A DNA stretch of 64,000 nucleotides from Bombyx mori (lineage: Eukaryota > Arthropoda > Insecta > Lepidoptera > Bombycidae): assembly GCF_030269925.1 (NCBI RefSeq), contig NC_085131.1, positions 10,153,501 through 10,217,500 of the forward strand, read 5' to 3'. Both the position numbers and the translations under genes were made by a program. The first letter of the stretch is position 1; every line of letters begins with the position of its first letter. This document shows, piece after piece, positions 23,580 to 34,470 of the stretch. Below the pieces are notes generated by a model. The model did no database searches, had not been told where the DNA came from, and saw only the letters and a list, made by a program, of their open reading frames with translations.

Positions 23580-24625
23580 TAGCGAGCATTGATCACGATC
23601 AGCTATATAATGTTTAACTAAATTAACTACATACTTTGAAATTGGTATCACCGAACTTTAAGACAATTTTAACGTCAACATTCTTGCGAGCGTTTGTGGT
23701 TCGCGGTGAAGGGCAAAAGTGTGGGTATTAAATTTTAAACCAGTAAAATGAGAAGAAGAAACATCGTGAAATGAGTCTTTGAACATTTCGTAATAGAAAA
23801 GGCACAACGTGTTCATTTTTAAAATAGTCGCTGAATGATTATAGTATTTACATTTTAAATTCGTTAAATAATGATTAATCATAGTTCTACCAGACTATTG
23901 GGTGAGTTATGTACGCAAAACTCGAGAAAAATACTGTGTTGGTAGCTGGTTCAAACGCGATGTAACTTATAAAGCTTTTTATGTTTCAAAAAAAAATATA
24001 AATATCAATTAGTACTGATAATATACAAATGGCTTGTTTCGTTTGGCGATTAACAGTAATTGTGTACCATTGGGAAAATTAAGTTACAATTTTTCTTCTT
24101 TTTTTTTTAAAACCTAATTGTTTTGTTTGACTTCAAACACTATTTTCTTTCGTCAAAATTACTTATATGTAGTAAGATTAAACTATGAATAATCAAAAAT
24201 CCGTTTTGAAACAAACAGTATCTTAAGTTGATTATTAGGTACATACCTACTCACGATAATACAAGCGGTAAATATAAAAGACATTTCAAATTATTTTTCA
24301 CAGTTAATATTCTTTCTTTTGTGTGTTCCTTACTTATAGTATGTTCTTTAATGTTCATTTACATTTAGTTATATTATACTGGTGTATTCCAATTTAAATC
24401 CCGACGGCGACATCCGGTTTCCTGATAAGGTTTACGTAACAGGAATTTCGAATTGCTTCTTAGCTCACGTTTTCGTTCCAAAAAATCGCGAATGCGTGCC
24501 CTATAGAGAGCATTAGAGGTGGTGGATTCGCAAACCGAACACGGAATTCCCGAATTCGGTAACTTAATAAGGAAACCCGATGTATGCGACCGGGCTCAGA
24601 ATATAGTCAACGCGATTTTAAAATG
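23580..24625. other. Stretch without recognised features
   Basis: AT-rich DNA with only short random open frames. Confidence 0.4.
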
Positions 24626-24630
24626 TATTC

Positions 24631-24757
24631 TTTTTTTTTTTTTTTTTATTGCCCTTGTAGGCAGACGAGCATACGGCCCACCTGATGGTGAGTGGTTACC
24701 GTCGCCCATGGACTTCAGCAATGCCAGGGGCAGAGCCAAGCCGCTGCCTACCGCTTA
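24631..24757 (-). mobile_element. LINE 3' end, 60-kb family
   Basis: A 17-base T run is followed by ATTGCCCTTGTAGGCAGACG and CCACCTGATGGTGAGTGGTT, matching the tail of the LINE at 60074-60855. Truncated just upstream of the ORF end. Confidence 0.85.
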
Positions 24758-25121
24758 AGTAATCATTTTCTAATTCCCAATAAATTTTTCTTTTAAGATT
24801 AAAATAAACTTTAGAGCATGACCTACAATTTTCATATGTATGTAGTTGACTAAAGGTAGTTAAAAACTGGAATTAAAAAAAAAACACTTCGTAAATATCT
24901 CAAAATATTCCTGCTACGAAAGTGGTTGCTTATTTTCGAAATATATAGCACGCACTCATAAGTTATTGAAAAAATTAAACAAAGGCGTTGTTTATTTTAA
25001 AACTTCAATCGTTTTTTTTTTTGGTTTTGAAATAAGACTTCATAAAATTAATTAAAAAAATTTTTTTTTAAGTAACAACCACATTTATTCTCACAGAGGT
25101 TTTTTTATTTATTAATTTCAG

Positions 25122-25161
25122 GGATCGATTATAATGGGCAAGATCAACCTTTTGCCACAAT
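25122..25161 (+). other. Candidate 40-nt exon
   Basis: TTTATTAATTTCAG precedes it and GTAAGA follows. One frame is open (IDYNGQDQPFAT). Its phase is compatible with the 20204-20236 candidate. No protein family recognised. Confidence 0.15.
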
Positions 25162-26622
25162 GTAAGAAATTAACCTTAAAATTGAGCTTTTCGCTTCATA
25201 TTAGCATACGTCGCTTTCTTTATACAGTCCTACCATCTAAGCTGACAAATCGTTGTTTTAGATATTATTTTAATTAAGTAAAGCACAAAGTCGTGGAACA
25301 GCGGTATCATGTTTTTCGCACAGCGGTTTCAGGTTCAAAATTGAGCAGGAACTGTTGTGTATATTTGATACAATGTGACGTCGTTGTTAGGAATGTATTT
25401 ACTTGTATGTAAATAATGATAATAAAAAGCTGACCGCGTTCATATTGACAAATAAAGAAGGCTAATTGAAAATCGATAAGAAGTCTTCTCTTACACGGCT
25501 TGAACACAGCCGAGTTGATCGGTAGCTCGAGTGGTGATTATCTCAACGCACACACATTAATCATGTCGAGAGCGTAAGGCGAGAACGGTCTCAAGTATCC
25601 CTTTGCCTGTACGGTGTTATTCTGAGAAGTTTCATTTTGAAAACGTCACCGCGTTCTATTTTTTTTAAATTTGAATTTTGAATGTTTTTTTTTAATTTGT
25701 TTTAGCGGTAAAAGTTTCGAACGGAATTTTTTAAAATATTAAATTTATTCGATTTCATACATACGAATTAGAAATAATATAAGTGTTAATCGATTTCAAA
25801 ACGTATGATTTAGGAGTAAATTCGAAATAAATCAGTCTCATAAAACATTTATGATGTCGTTTTTAAAGTATTTACGCTCTTGAATATTATAGTCAGTATA
25901 TATAATTTTATAGTCAGCAGTCTATACTTTCAGATACGTAATACAATTTATCAATTCCTCACTTTTTTTTTCTAATATCACGTTTTAATAGAGACTTGCG
26001 TCATTTTAAGCATCTAGAATAAGCACGTTAATTGTGTGTCATTCTCACCGTTAGGGTTGCTTCTCAGGTGTCGCGCTTCTCTTAATAGGGTTGGTGATAG
26101 TAATGTACTAACATTAATTTTATATGACGTACTCAAATACGGAACCCATGTTTGGTGCTTAGCTTCGAAACTGGATCATAATTTTACTAAATATTAGTCA
26201 GGATAATAGTCACGAAACACATATTTTAGAAGATTAGACTATACATTTTACTTATAGCAATCAATACTTATATAGGTTGGTACTTTTTGCTTTCATTTAT
26301 AAAGAAATACTATCTCTTAGATTCTAAGCATTGAATATAATTTAACATATGTAGGTATATGGAACAAAAACAATACATTGTAATATGTAATTTTCTGATG
26401 CTAATTTTCGTCTTATGTTTCAGATATAAAATAATAGCTACTAAAAATTTATTGACAAATTAAAATTAATAAACTTATTTTAGATCTCAGAAGACCAAAA
26501 AACATATTTTGTTATTATTAACCAAAAACAACACAACTAGATTTGAGAATAAATTACATATGGATATACGAATTTTAAATTTACCACTCACTCCCTCAGC
26601 AATCGGAGATGACTGGTTTTAA

Positions 26623-26685
26623 TAATCAAATAATCAGTCAAATAATCACTCAGTTATAAGATTTGGGTGTCTGATTATTTGATTA
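26623..26685. repeat. Inverted repeat with 15-base arms
   Basis: TAATCAAATAATCAG and CTGATTATTTGATTA are separated by 33 bases. A further TAATCA motif lies within the loop. Could be a relic of a small terminal-inverted-repeat element. Confidence 0.5.
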
Positions 26686-27009
26686 TACAAATACATACAA
26701 TAGAATAATATAATCTACGTTGAAATATGTTCCACAATACCTTATTTTTTCTATTATCATATGATCATTAATAATATCATTATAATACCAACATTATTTC
26801 ATTATGTAGATTGAAAAATAATTTGAACAAAAAAAAATACAGGGCATCCTTAGTGTGTATAACGCTTAACAATTAAGTATTTAGCTTCTAAGGCTTAAAA
26901 AAAATACTATACAAATATTAACTTAGTACTTACTTGATACTTTACTTGACTATTGTGTATGATTATGAAAGACGTGGGTATCCTCAAAATTGGGCGCTTC
27001 TCGGAGTGC

Positions 27010-27033
27010 GGGGAGGGCGGGCCGGGGGAGGGG
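27010..27033 (+). other. Perfect G-quadruplex motif
   Basis: Five G runs of three to five, separated by one or two bases, meet the usual G4 pattern. It is located in a GC-rich island (26990-27110). Confidence 0.6.
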
Positions 27034-27324
27034 TGGCAAGACACTCGATCAATACCGACCCGACTTTCAAACTGCTTTCACCCTCACGAAAGTCGCCCGG
27101 GCTCTGCTCCAACGAACCACGAAAGATTCGTATAGAGCTGATGATAGCAACTTACTTAAAATTAGATGTATATTTAATGGTTATGTATTTTTTTTTCTTG
27201 ATAGCTTAGTTTTGTTAGTTTTCGTTTTCATAATCTATACCGGCTGTTTGTTGGAAGCAAATTAATTTTAAATGTTTTGTTTTCATTTTGAAAAGATTTC
27301 AGTTTTTTTGTGATGACAACATAC

Positions 27325-27439
27325 AAAGCGTTTTCATTTTCCTTGGGTTTTTTCGTGTCGAACTGTTTGAGGAATTGAAGTGCTTCAACATCATGGCTCT
27401 CATATAGACGCCATAGCTGTTTCCCTGCTAGCAGAATAC
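27325..27439 (-). CDS. Candidate internal exon, unknown protein
   Basis: On the minus strand ATATGTTTCCAG precedes the segment and GTATGT, a good insect donor, follows. The 115-nt segment is open in one frame and includes LWRLYESHDVEALQFLKQF and a Lys-rich stretch. The peptide is mixed in composition with no low complexity, unlike most open frames here. I do not recognise the family. It could be an exon of a host gene on the minus strand, a transposon fragment or chance. Confidence 0.3.
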
Positions 27440-27984
27440 CTGGAAACATATAAGGATGACTCAATGAATGAAAAAATAGTGATACTGTATAATGTACACT
27501 ATTCCAAAATAGTTTTCGTTTTTTCCAACACAGTCAGAGTGCTGTGAAACATTTTTGAATCATCAGCATATAACACACATTGACAAGATAAGCATCCAAG
27601 TGTGACTTAATAATTTAGTTTGATTAACAGTTTTCTTTATTATCCGAAATAATTCTAATTAGAAACGAAGATTTTACAACTCTATATAGATACGAACACG
27701 TCTTCAGAGCGTTGTCTTCAACCCCCCGCAACTCACCCCGGTCTTATCGGGCTCAGTCGGGTATAATTTAATTATACTTTATATACAGTTATCATATTAT
27801 GAGTATATTTCTATGAAACTGAGATTGCTCAATTAAGTCTAGAATATAGATAAAGGGAATGCATTACTGAATAAATGCTTCAGTTGAGATTATTCTAGTT
27901 AAATATAAAAATTATATCGTGAATATTTTGTAATTTTGCAGGTATTATGAACTTGAATGTTAATTCCAAATATATATTTTTTAT

Positions 27985-28235
27985 TTAATAAGTAGATGGT
28001 TGATTGAGCTCATCATGTTTCGTCCGATTGAAGAGGTTTTGACAATCTAGATATCATAACTTCACAAAGTAAAAGCCGACATTCACTTTGAGACATGAGT
28101 TCGAAGTCTCAGTTGTACTATCCCACTCGTTGTCCCACCCTTCAAGTTGGAACACGTGACTATCTCGTGGCAGAAATAGGCAGGATGAGGACCAATCGGG
28201 TGGCTTTATAATACTCACTACCGTCAGTTAAGTAT
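27985..28235 (-). mobile_element. Bm1 SINE, strongly decayed
   Basis: Weak but ordered reverse matches to Bm1 (GGTTGATTGAGCTCATC, CCCACCCTTCAAGTTGG, GGCAGAAATAGGCAGG). This is one of the oldest copies in the window. Confidence 0.55.
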
Positions 28236-28735
28236 TGCAAATAATAGTTATTGAGAAAAACATTGCCCATTTTAAACTAAGAAAACTGATATTTTACAAA
28301 AGCCCTACGTATAATAGATGATATATTTATGTTAAAAGAGGCTAAGTTAAAAAGAATTTCGATAAAAGTTGAATGGCTTAAAGATTTAACGTTTTCATCT
28401 CGCATGTTTGTAAAGAAATCAAGTTTCGTGTGATAACCCTTTTGCGTTTACAGCGTATTCTCGTGGGAAAGCATAGGATGCAGGGTCTCGCTGACCTAAG
28501 GTCACTACCGATCTTACACAAGTAGATGCAAGCGATGAGATTAAACCGATCTGGTTTTAACGTTTCTTCAATGTCGTGGATTCTTCTTTTTGATGCTAAA
28601 CTTAGGATGGGCTATGTAACTTGAGTAAAACGGAAACAGTGGGCCAAAGGAGATACTATTTTTAAGTGTTCTTATTTCGAAATAGGTATTTTGGTTGGGA
28701 TACGGAAATTTAATTACTTCAAAGACGAATCCGAA

Positions 28736-28785
28736 ACGAATGCGAATGCGAATGGAATGCAAAGACGAATGCGAATGCGAAGATG
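28736..28785 (+). repeat. Degenerate GAATGC hexamer array
   Basis: Several near-tandem GAATGC/GAATGCGAATGC units interspersed with AAGACGAA. Confidence 0.6.
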
Positions 28786-28992
28786 AACGGGAAGACGAAT
28801 AATAATTTTCTATAATTTATCCGAAACATAATGATTTACTCAGAGAGCGATGAGCCGTTTTTTCAATTAACAGTAGATAATAATTGTTATTTATTGATAA
28901 AGCAAAAAGTCTGAATTTCACTAAACACGGCTGTGTGTTGTTAAAAACAACTATGTATCAAAATGTTCTGCTAATACTTAGAATGTAATTTT

Positions 28993-29241
28993 ATGTTCAT
29001 AAATTCTTTAACACTAAATGAAAAAAACATAGAAAAAAATGCTCTCTACACAGCTAAAGAGTATTTTTTTCAGTGGCTGAACTCCAATAGGCTTTTAGAT
29101 GCAACAGTTGCGAACGGGGCTTTGTTTCTTAATTATGCAAATGTCACTTCGATCTTACGTGAGTTAAAGCAACAGGAGAAATCGTTTAGACTGTCAGCAC
29201 TGAAGCACTTCATGCAGGATGATTATACTCGTTTTAAGTGA
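28993..29241 (+). CDS. Candidate ORF or 3'-terminal exon, unknown
   Basis: An ATG frame of 82 codons ends in TGA. Its last 56 codons follow a good acceptor (ATTTTTTTCAG ending at 29073) and read like a real peptide, for example ILRELKQQEKSFRLSALKHF. So either the whole frame or a terminal exon starting at 29074 could be genuine. No signal peptide or known motif is seen. No family recognised. Confidence 0.25.
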   Translation: MFINSLTLNEKNIEKNALYTAKEYFFQWLNSNRLLDATVANGALFLNYANVTSILRELKQQEKSFRLSALKHFMQDDYTRFK

Positions 29242-29867
29242 TATTACAAAACTATCACGTCATACAGATTTTACTCTGCAACTTTATTCTATGTTACAAA
29301 TGTATCAAGATGGATACATAGCTAAGTGAATATGAGACATTTATATATGTGTATGTATGTATATATAATATTAATCAAGTATAATATAAAATTTTTACAA
29401 CAATGATAACGATTTGAACAAGATAAAAATGAGAATATCATCAATATGTTTAAAGTCAATTAAATATGCATTAATAAGAATCACTCAAAACTGCTAGTTA
29501 GATCTTGAAAATAATAAAAAAAAAATTGATTGAGACCACAAGCAACACAAGAAGCATCAGTTTTCAAATATATAAAATATCATGAAAATCTGTTCACTTC
29601 GAAACAACACATGAATAAACAGTCGAATTGAGAACCTTCTCCGTTTTTGAAGCTCGTTAAAACAGTAAGCTATCGTAGAAAAACAAAACGTTGGAAACGT
29701 AGGTATAGGTATAATAGTTTTGTAAGATTGCGCTGAGCCGTTTGTCAACCGTCAAATGTGCGTGACCCGCGGTCGGCGGGTCGCTCCCGCGGTCGCCGGG
29801 TCACCGTGACCCACTCGCGGCAGTGAAGGGTTCGAAAGTGTTTATTGAAAAATACGTACACGTATCA

Positions 29868-29989
29868 GTTTTTTTATTTTTTATTGCCATGTATGCAGAC
29901 TAGCAGACGGCCCACTTGATGATAAGCGGCTACCGTCGTTCATGGACGTCAGCAATGCCAGGGGCAGAGCCAAGCCGCTGCCTGCCAAA
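29868..29989 (-). mobile_element. LINE 3' end, 60-kb family
   Basis: T-rich tail, ATTGCCATGTATGCAGACTAG, then CAATGCCAGGGGCAGAGCC. It is preceded by a CpG-rich patch at 29757-29825 holding repeated CGCGGTCGGCGGGTC-like words. Confidence 0.75.
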
Positions 29990-30039
29990 TTGAGTTGAGG
30001 AAATTGAGCTGCCATATTTATTGAGTTGAGCTAATTATG

Positions 30040-30268
30040 TTTTTTTTTTGCTTATATGGATGGACGAGCTCACAGCCCACCCAGCGACGTCGACTGTTTA
30101 CCGTTCGCTCTACAGGATCGGGTTGCTATAACCCACTTTCATACTTTAATATGCAGTAACTCCAAGCATCCTTCCACCAATTTTTTACAAGTTCGTGGGT
30201 GGCTTTCTTATGTGTAGCTTTTGTTTATCACGTTTAAGAACAAGATAGGCTACCATAGCCATATATAT
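30040..30268 (-). mobile_element. Composite Bm1 tip / BMC1 / spacer repeat
   Basis: A T run and the last about 43 bases of Bm1 join directly to a 40-bp BMC1-like segment (AGCGACGTCGACTGTTTACC in reverse). The same spacer as at 6667-6815 follows. Read on the minus strand the order is spacer, BMC1 piece, Bm1 tip, poly-A: a chimera ending in a retroposon tail. Confidence 0.65.
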
Positions 30269-30505
30269 TTTTTATTGCTTAGATGGGAGGACGAGCTCAC
30301 TGCCCACCTGGTGTTAACTGGTCACTGCAGCCCATAGACATCTACAATGTAAATGCGCCACCCACCTTGAGATATAAGTTCTAAGGTCTCAGTATAGTTA
30401 CAACGGCTATCCCTACCTTTCAAACCGAAACGCATTTCTGCTTCACGGTAGAAATAGGCGGGGTGGTGGTACCTACCCGTGCGGACTCACAAGAGGTCCT
30501 ACCAC
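30269..30505 (-). mobile_element. Bm1 SINE, 5'-truncated
   Basis: TTATTGCTTAGATGGGAGG through to GAGGTCCTACCACC. It occupies the same position relative to the spacer as the Bm1 at 6436 does. Confidence 0.88.
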
Positions 30506-30604
30506 CTTGAGACCTTGGAACTTGTATCGTTGTAGATGTCTATGGGCTCCAGTAACCACACAGCACCAGGTGGGCTGTAAGCTCGTCCACCCATTTAAGC
30601 AAAG
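30506..30604 (+). mobile_element. Bm1 SINE 3' portion
   Basis: GAGACCTTGGAACTTG to CCACCCATTTAAGCAAAGG, inverted relative to the adjacent copy. It has lost its A tail and has an internal deletion. Confidence 0.75.
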
Positions 30605-31054
30605 GATCGATATATCGATGTAGTCTTTCACGTTGAAAGATATTAGGGGTTACTTTCGGCGTCACGAGTAGGAACCAATTATACTTTAGAGTTCCAAACT
30701 GTGCTATAAATAAAGGTTTGTATACATTTTATTAGCAGTCTTAGTGCCGATAAATTTAAGAGCAATTATACTTAATCGTCGAGCAGAAAGCGGGCTTGGA
30801 TCTTCCCCTTCCTACGGTCTGACTCGGAGCAGAGATTATAAACATTTTTTTCCTTATGTTTTCCTCACAGCTACATAGGTATTGAAGCTGGCAGAGTTTA
30901 AGGAAGCAAGTATAAGTCTGTGTTACTGGACAATATATCGTGATTTTGAATTGTGTTCTGTTTTCATAGTTCCGACTTTTATCTACGCGATTTAATTGTA
31001 AACTTAAATCGCTATTTTTAAACTTCACTGTTAATGCCGCCCAAACATTTCCTC

Positions 31055-31206
31055 TATTTATTTATTTTTATTGCTATTTTAGGTAGACCAGTATAAGGTC
31101 CATCTGATGGTCAATGGTTACCTTTACTCATGGTCGTCAGTGATGCCAGGGGTACAAGCAAGCTGCTGCCTACCGCTGTGAAGAAGGGAATGTCATAGCG
31201 CATCCC
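31055..31206 (-). mobile_element. LINE 3' end, 60-kb family, diverged
   Basis: TTTTATTGCTATTTTAGG and GTCAGTGATGCCAGGGG show the family match. It extends into the GAAGGGAATGTCATAGCGC region. Confidence 0.65.
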
Positions 31207-31366
31207 TGTAAATGTGCCTAAATGAGTAGAATAAATAGATTTATTGCACACATCTTTATCGCGCAATGTACATTAAAATTATTGGAAATATCAAAAGAGG
31301 TACAAAGTTTTCATTGAAACCTGAAGGTAGATCTCGAATAAACAAATGATATGAAAAATAAATTTA

Positions 31367-31619
31367 CTGGTGGTAGGACCTCTTGTGAGTCCGCACGGGT
31401 AGGTACCTACCACCACCCTGCCCATTTCAGCCGTGAAGCAGTAATCCGTTTCGGTTTGAAGGGCGGGGCAGCCGTTGTAACTATATTGGGAACTTAGAAC
31501 TTATATCTCAAGGTGGGTGGCGGATTTACGTCGTAGATGTCTATGGGCTCCAGTAACTACATAACACCAGGTGGGCTATGAGCTCGTACACCCATTTAAG
31601 CAATAAATAAATAAAAAAT
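31367..31619 (+). mobile_element. Bm1 SINE, 5'-truncated
   Basis: TTTACTGGTGGTAGGACC to CATTTAAGCAATAAATAAAT, with little divergence. Confidence 0.9.
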
Positions 31620-32216
31620 AGCCTCAAAGTTGATATCCACTGTATACCGTAATTTATACTGCACTATATTACATGGTTTATGGTGTTTCTCGTAGCTCTA
31701 GGCGCTTGTAATAAAATCTTGCCGGCGACCGAAGCTTTATGAATATTATCCTCGCTGCGAGATAAGGCGTGCCAACACACTTCAGCATGTGTGTGTGTGT
31801 TTGTTTCAATAAAGTTATTCTATGGATCATTTCTTACTTTTGTGTTATGTTAAAAAACCCGTATTAAAAATGTTATATAATGTCGGCTTTCTACATATTA
31901 ACACAACTGAATATCACTGATGAAATATCAAGTAATTTTAACTATCGGTGTTTGATAAATTAATATAATAATATTTCCGAGCGACAACCGGAACCGGACC
32001 TCGAAAAGTGTTGGTATAAGTATCGGTATAAGCATCGGTCAAGGTCACGAATCATTCCAACGAGTTTTAATATAATCTTATTTGGTTTTAATAAAGTTTA
32101 ACAATTATCAAAAAAAATAAAATGGCGAGCACATTTCTTGAAAACTTTAAATATAATACCATGAAAAATCGCAACTCATAAGCAACTCGGCATCAGGGCG
32201 ACGCCGCAAGGCAGAT

Positions 32217-32246
32217 TTATTTATATAGGCGCCAAACTGAGATCAT
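32217..32246 (+). promoter_or_regulatory. Possible TATA/Inr core promoter
   Basis: TTTATATAGGCG is followed about 28 bases later by an Inr-like GATCATAA. This is a plausible spacing for an arthropod core promoter ahead of the ATG at 32286. Confidence 0.25.
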
Positions 32247-32285
32247 AAAACTATCCCGACCCGTTTTAATACCGTACCATTTATC

Positions 32286-32525
32286 ATGAACCACCCTGGG
32301 CTCGTCTTTTGTGTAAGAAATACACCCGCAACAATCGTGCGAACAAGTTTCGACGGCGAAAACTATTCAAACATTCGTGCCAGCAGCACAACTTGTGCGG
32401 GGATGTTCTTAACTCGGGTGCTTCAGCGGTCGTCGGAGGAAAATTGGAAATATACAGCGTCGCTCAAATTTCAACTTTCAAGTCGCCAAGTAGTGGGTTG
32501 TTATTGGTATGTCACTAGTTTTTAG
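32286..32525 (+). CDS. Small ORF behind TATA-like signal, unknown
   Basis: Seventy-nine codons from a true ATG to TAG. GTATGT at 32510-32515 within the frame could be a splice donor, which would make this a first exon. Residues are mixed (for example IVRTSFDGENYSNIRAS) without a known motif or membrane segment. The local GC content is higher than in the surroundings. Confidence 0.22.
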   Translation: MNHPGLVFCVRNTPATIVRTSFDGENYSNIRASSTTCAGMFLTRVLQRSSEENWKYTASLKFQLSSRQVVGCYWYVTSF

Positions 32526-32572
32526 TACATCTGTGGGTGTCTCGAAGGACTTTGAGTTTTGTTTTAGGGCAA

Positions 32573-32604
32573 TATAAAGGCTGTTTTCGTCTGCAGAGTT
32601 CAGG
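32573..32604 (+). promoter_or_regulatory. Possible TATA/Inr core promoter
   Basis: CAATATAAAGGC and a TTCAGG initiator-like word roughly 28 bases downstream sit just ahead of a GC-rich segment with an open frame. Confidence 0.3.
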
Positions 32605-32648
32605 AGTCGTTCAGCGGAAGGGTAAAGTCGTAAGGAAGTTCGGCGATT

Positions 32649-32978
32649 ATGTTTAGTCAGCGTTGTCTGTGTAATGGAAAGGAAGTAGGAATCGGGGCCT
32701 GTAAGATGCGGTCGTATAAGGCGGCCATTCGTGTTGTGCTCAGTGGAGGGCGAGTGCGGGGTGTGGGGTGCTCGGGAACGGGGGGCGGGGACGATTTGTT
32801 TGTTTCTAAGGTCGGTTCTATTCCGCAGCTGCGGGTAGGATTTAAATTTCGCACTCGGGCCGCTCTTTGTCCTTCTCGGTTGCCTGATGACGTACCTCTT
32901 TACAACTTTAAATTGAAGTGTGTTGCCCTAAATGTTTTGAATTTAGAAAGTTTTGTAACGAGCGCCGAGTTCGTGTAA
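32649..32978 (+). CDS. ORF of 109 codons in GC-rich island, unknown
   Basis: It starts at an ATG about 45 bases after the possible initiator and ends at TAA. The middle is Gly/Arg-rich (VLSGGRVRGVGCSGTGGG), caused by a G-rich tract, which weakens the coding case. A GTAAGA at 32700 could instead be a donor of a short first exon. No family recognised. It could be a young gene, a noncoding first exon or an accidental frame. Confidence 0.22.
   Translation: MFSQRCLCNGKEVGIGACKMRSYKAAIRVVLSGGRVRGVGCSGTGGGDDLFVSKVGSIPQLRVGFKFRTRAALCPSRLPDDVPLYNFKLKCVALNVLNLESFVTSAEFV
32758..32790 (+). other. Perfect G-quadruplex motif
   Basis: Five G runs with loops of one to five bases, inside the GC-rich island. 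Confidence 0.6.
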
Positions 32979-33091
32979 GCGTTTAGGGGATGAAATGATA
33001 TAGTGGCCTAATTATTAACGACAACATCTTATAAGATAATTTGATTTTGGAACGGTATACATACAATGGAATAATTCAAAAATATCACACA

Positions 33092-33478
33092 CTAGCGGCC
33101 CGCTCCGGATCCGCTCGGGTCTTTAACAAAAATTTCAACGAAATTTGACGTTGTTTTATTTCTTTAAATAAAAGAACACCTATTGCGGCATAACTATAAT
33201 AGTTAGACATATGCTGTCATCGTCAATAGTTTTATCAGGGCACGCGATGTAAAGAATATTTTAGGTAATTTTTTTACACCTTGGGTTACATTATTGGAGT
33301 TTTAGTAAGGATCTCTAATTTTTTCAAGATTTTAATTTTTTAGCCTATGTCGCTCAGGAATACTGTAGCTTCCAAACAGTCAAAGATTTTTTCTAATCGG
33401 TCCAGTAGCTTCGGAGCCTATACGATACAAACAAACAAACACAACTTTCCTCTTTATAATATTAGGATACAGTATAGA
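33092..33478 (-). mobile_element. Non-autonomous Helitron, family C
   Basis: Minus-strand ends are A|TCTATACTGTATCC and GCGGGCCGCTAG|T. The 5' part (CTCCGAAGCTACTGGACCG) matches the shorter copies at 42262 and 46276. Confidence 0.8.
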
Positions 33479-33563
33479 TTGTACGTCTCTACATATTTTC
33501 AGTCAAGTCAATTTACTTTTGCACGATATTGAAATGCGAATATATCGACTGTTATATATCAAA

Positions 33564-33613
33564 CTAGCGACCCGCCCTCGCTTCGCTTCGGAAACATTAA
33601 GTTTTATTATTGA
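33564..33613 (-). repeat. Duplicated Helitron 3' end
   Basis: The 50 bases from CTAGCGACCCGCCCTCGC are repeated almost exactly as the start of the next element. It is an isolated Helitron terminus with no body of its own, in tandem with a second terminus. Confidence 0.8.
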
Positions 33614-33909
33614 CTAGCGACCCGCGTTCGCTTCGCTTCGGAAACATTAAATTTTACTATTGATAGGTGAGTCCCACTATGTTGCGCGCGGTACGACAAT
33701 AACTGCGTGTGACGTCGCGGAGCGAAGCTAGTCTAAAAAAAGTAGCCTAAGTAACTCCTTATATCATCAGCTACCTATCAGTGAAAGTTCCGTCAAAATA
33801 GGTCCAGCCGTTCCAGAGATTAGCCGGAACAAACAGACAGGCAGACAGACAGACAAAAATTCTAAAAAATGCTATTTTGGTCTATGTACCGTATATATAT
33901 ATATATATA

Positions 33910-34302
33910 TGACGGAGGAGAAACGCTGAAGGAATGTTTTTAAAAAGTGTGACGTCAGCATCGTTGACGTCACGGTCTTTAAGTTCTCGATGATGACTCA
34001 TGTTTGGGCTTCCAAAACAAAACTTCACGAGAACTGCGTATATTGCACGAGAAGCATAACAACGTTACAGAGAGATCCGAACTGTACTACGGCTCGGACA
34101 CGAATGAATAAACGCTAGACAGCACGGCCGTATTTATAGGACTTCGTACACGTCAGCGTGTTTACAAGTATTAAACACGCGGGCGTGTTTACAAGTTTTT
34201 AAAGTATTGAAATTACAATAAAAGGGACTGTTTAACATCAATTTCTTATCACAGAGTAATTAGTTGATGATCAGTAGGTAAATAGTCATATTTGCGCCGA
34301 CA
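33910..34302. repeat. Left LTR
   Basis: It is 393 bp. Two TGACGTCA palindromes (33950, 33965) and TGACTCA (33994) are potential bZIP sites. AATAAA is at 34107 and 34217, and TATTTATAGG at 34131. GCGTGTTTACAAG occurs twice (34156, 34183). These are consistent with a promoter and processing signals, but start and end of the transcript cannot be placed. Confidence 0.85.
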
Positions 34303-34470
34303 CGGCCATACTGACAGGCGGTGCGCGCTCTGCACCGGCCTCGTTGATTCTCGTAGGTTTTTCTTTGATTCTCATTGACCTGCAGGAATAAAAACTTTCT
34401 CTGAGTAGCGCATCTGTTATACTTGCGTTACTTGTAACTATGTAAGTTTGAGACTATTAATGCACTTTGA

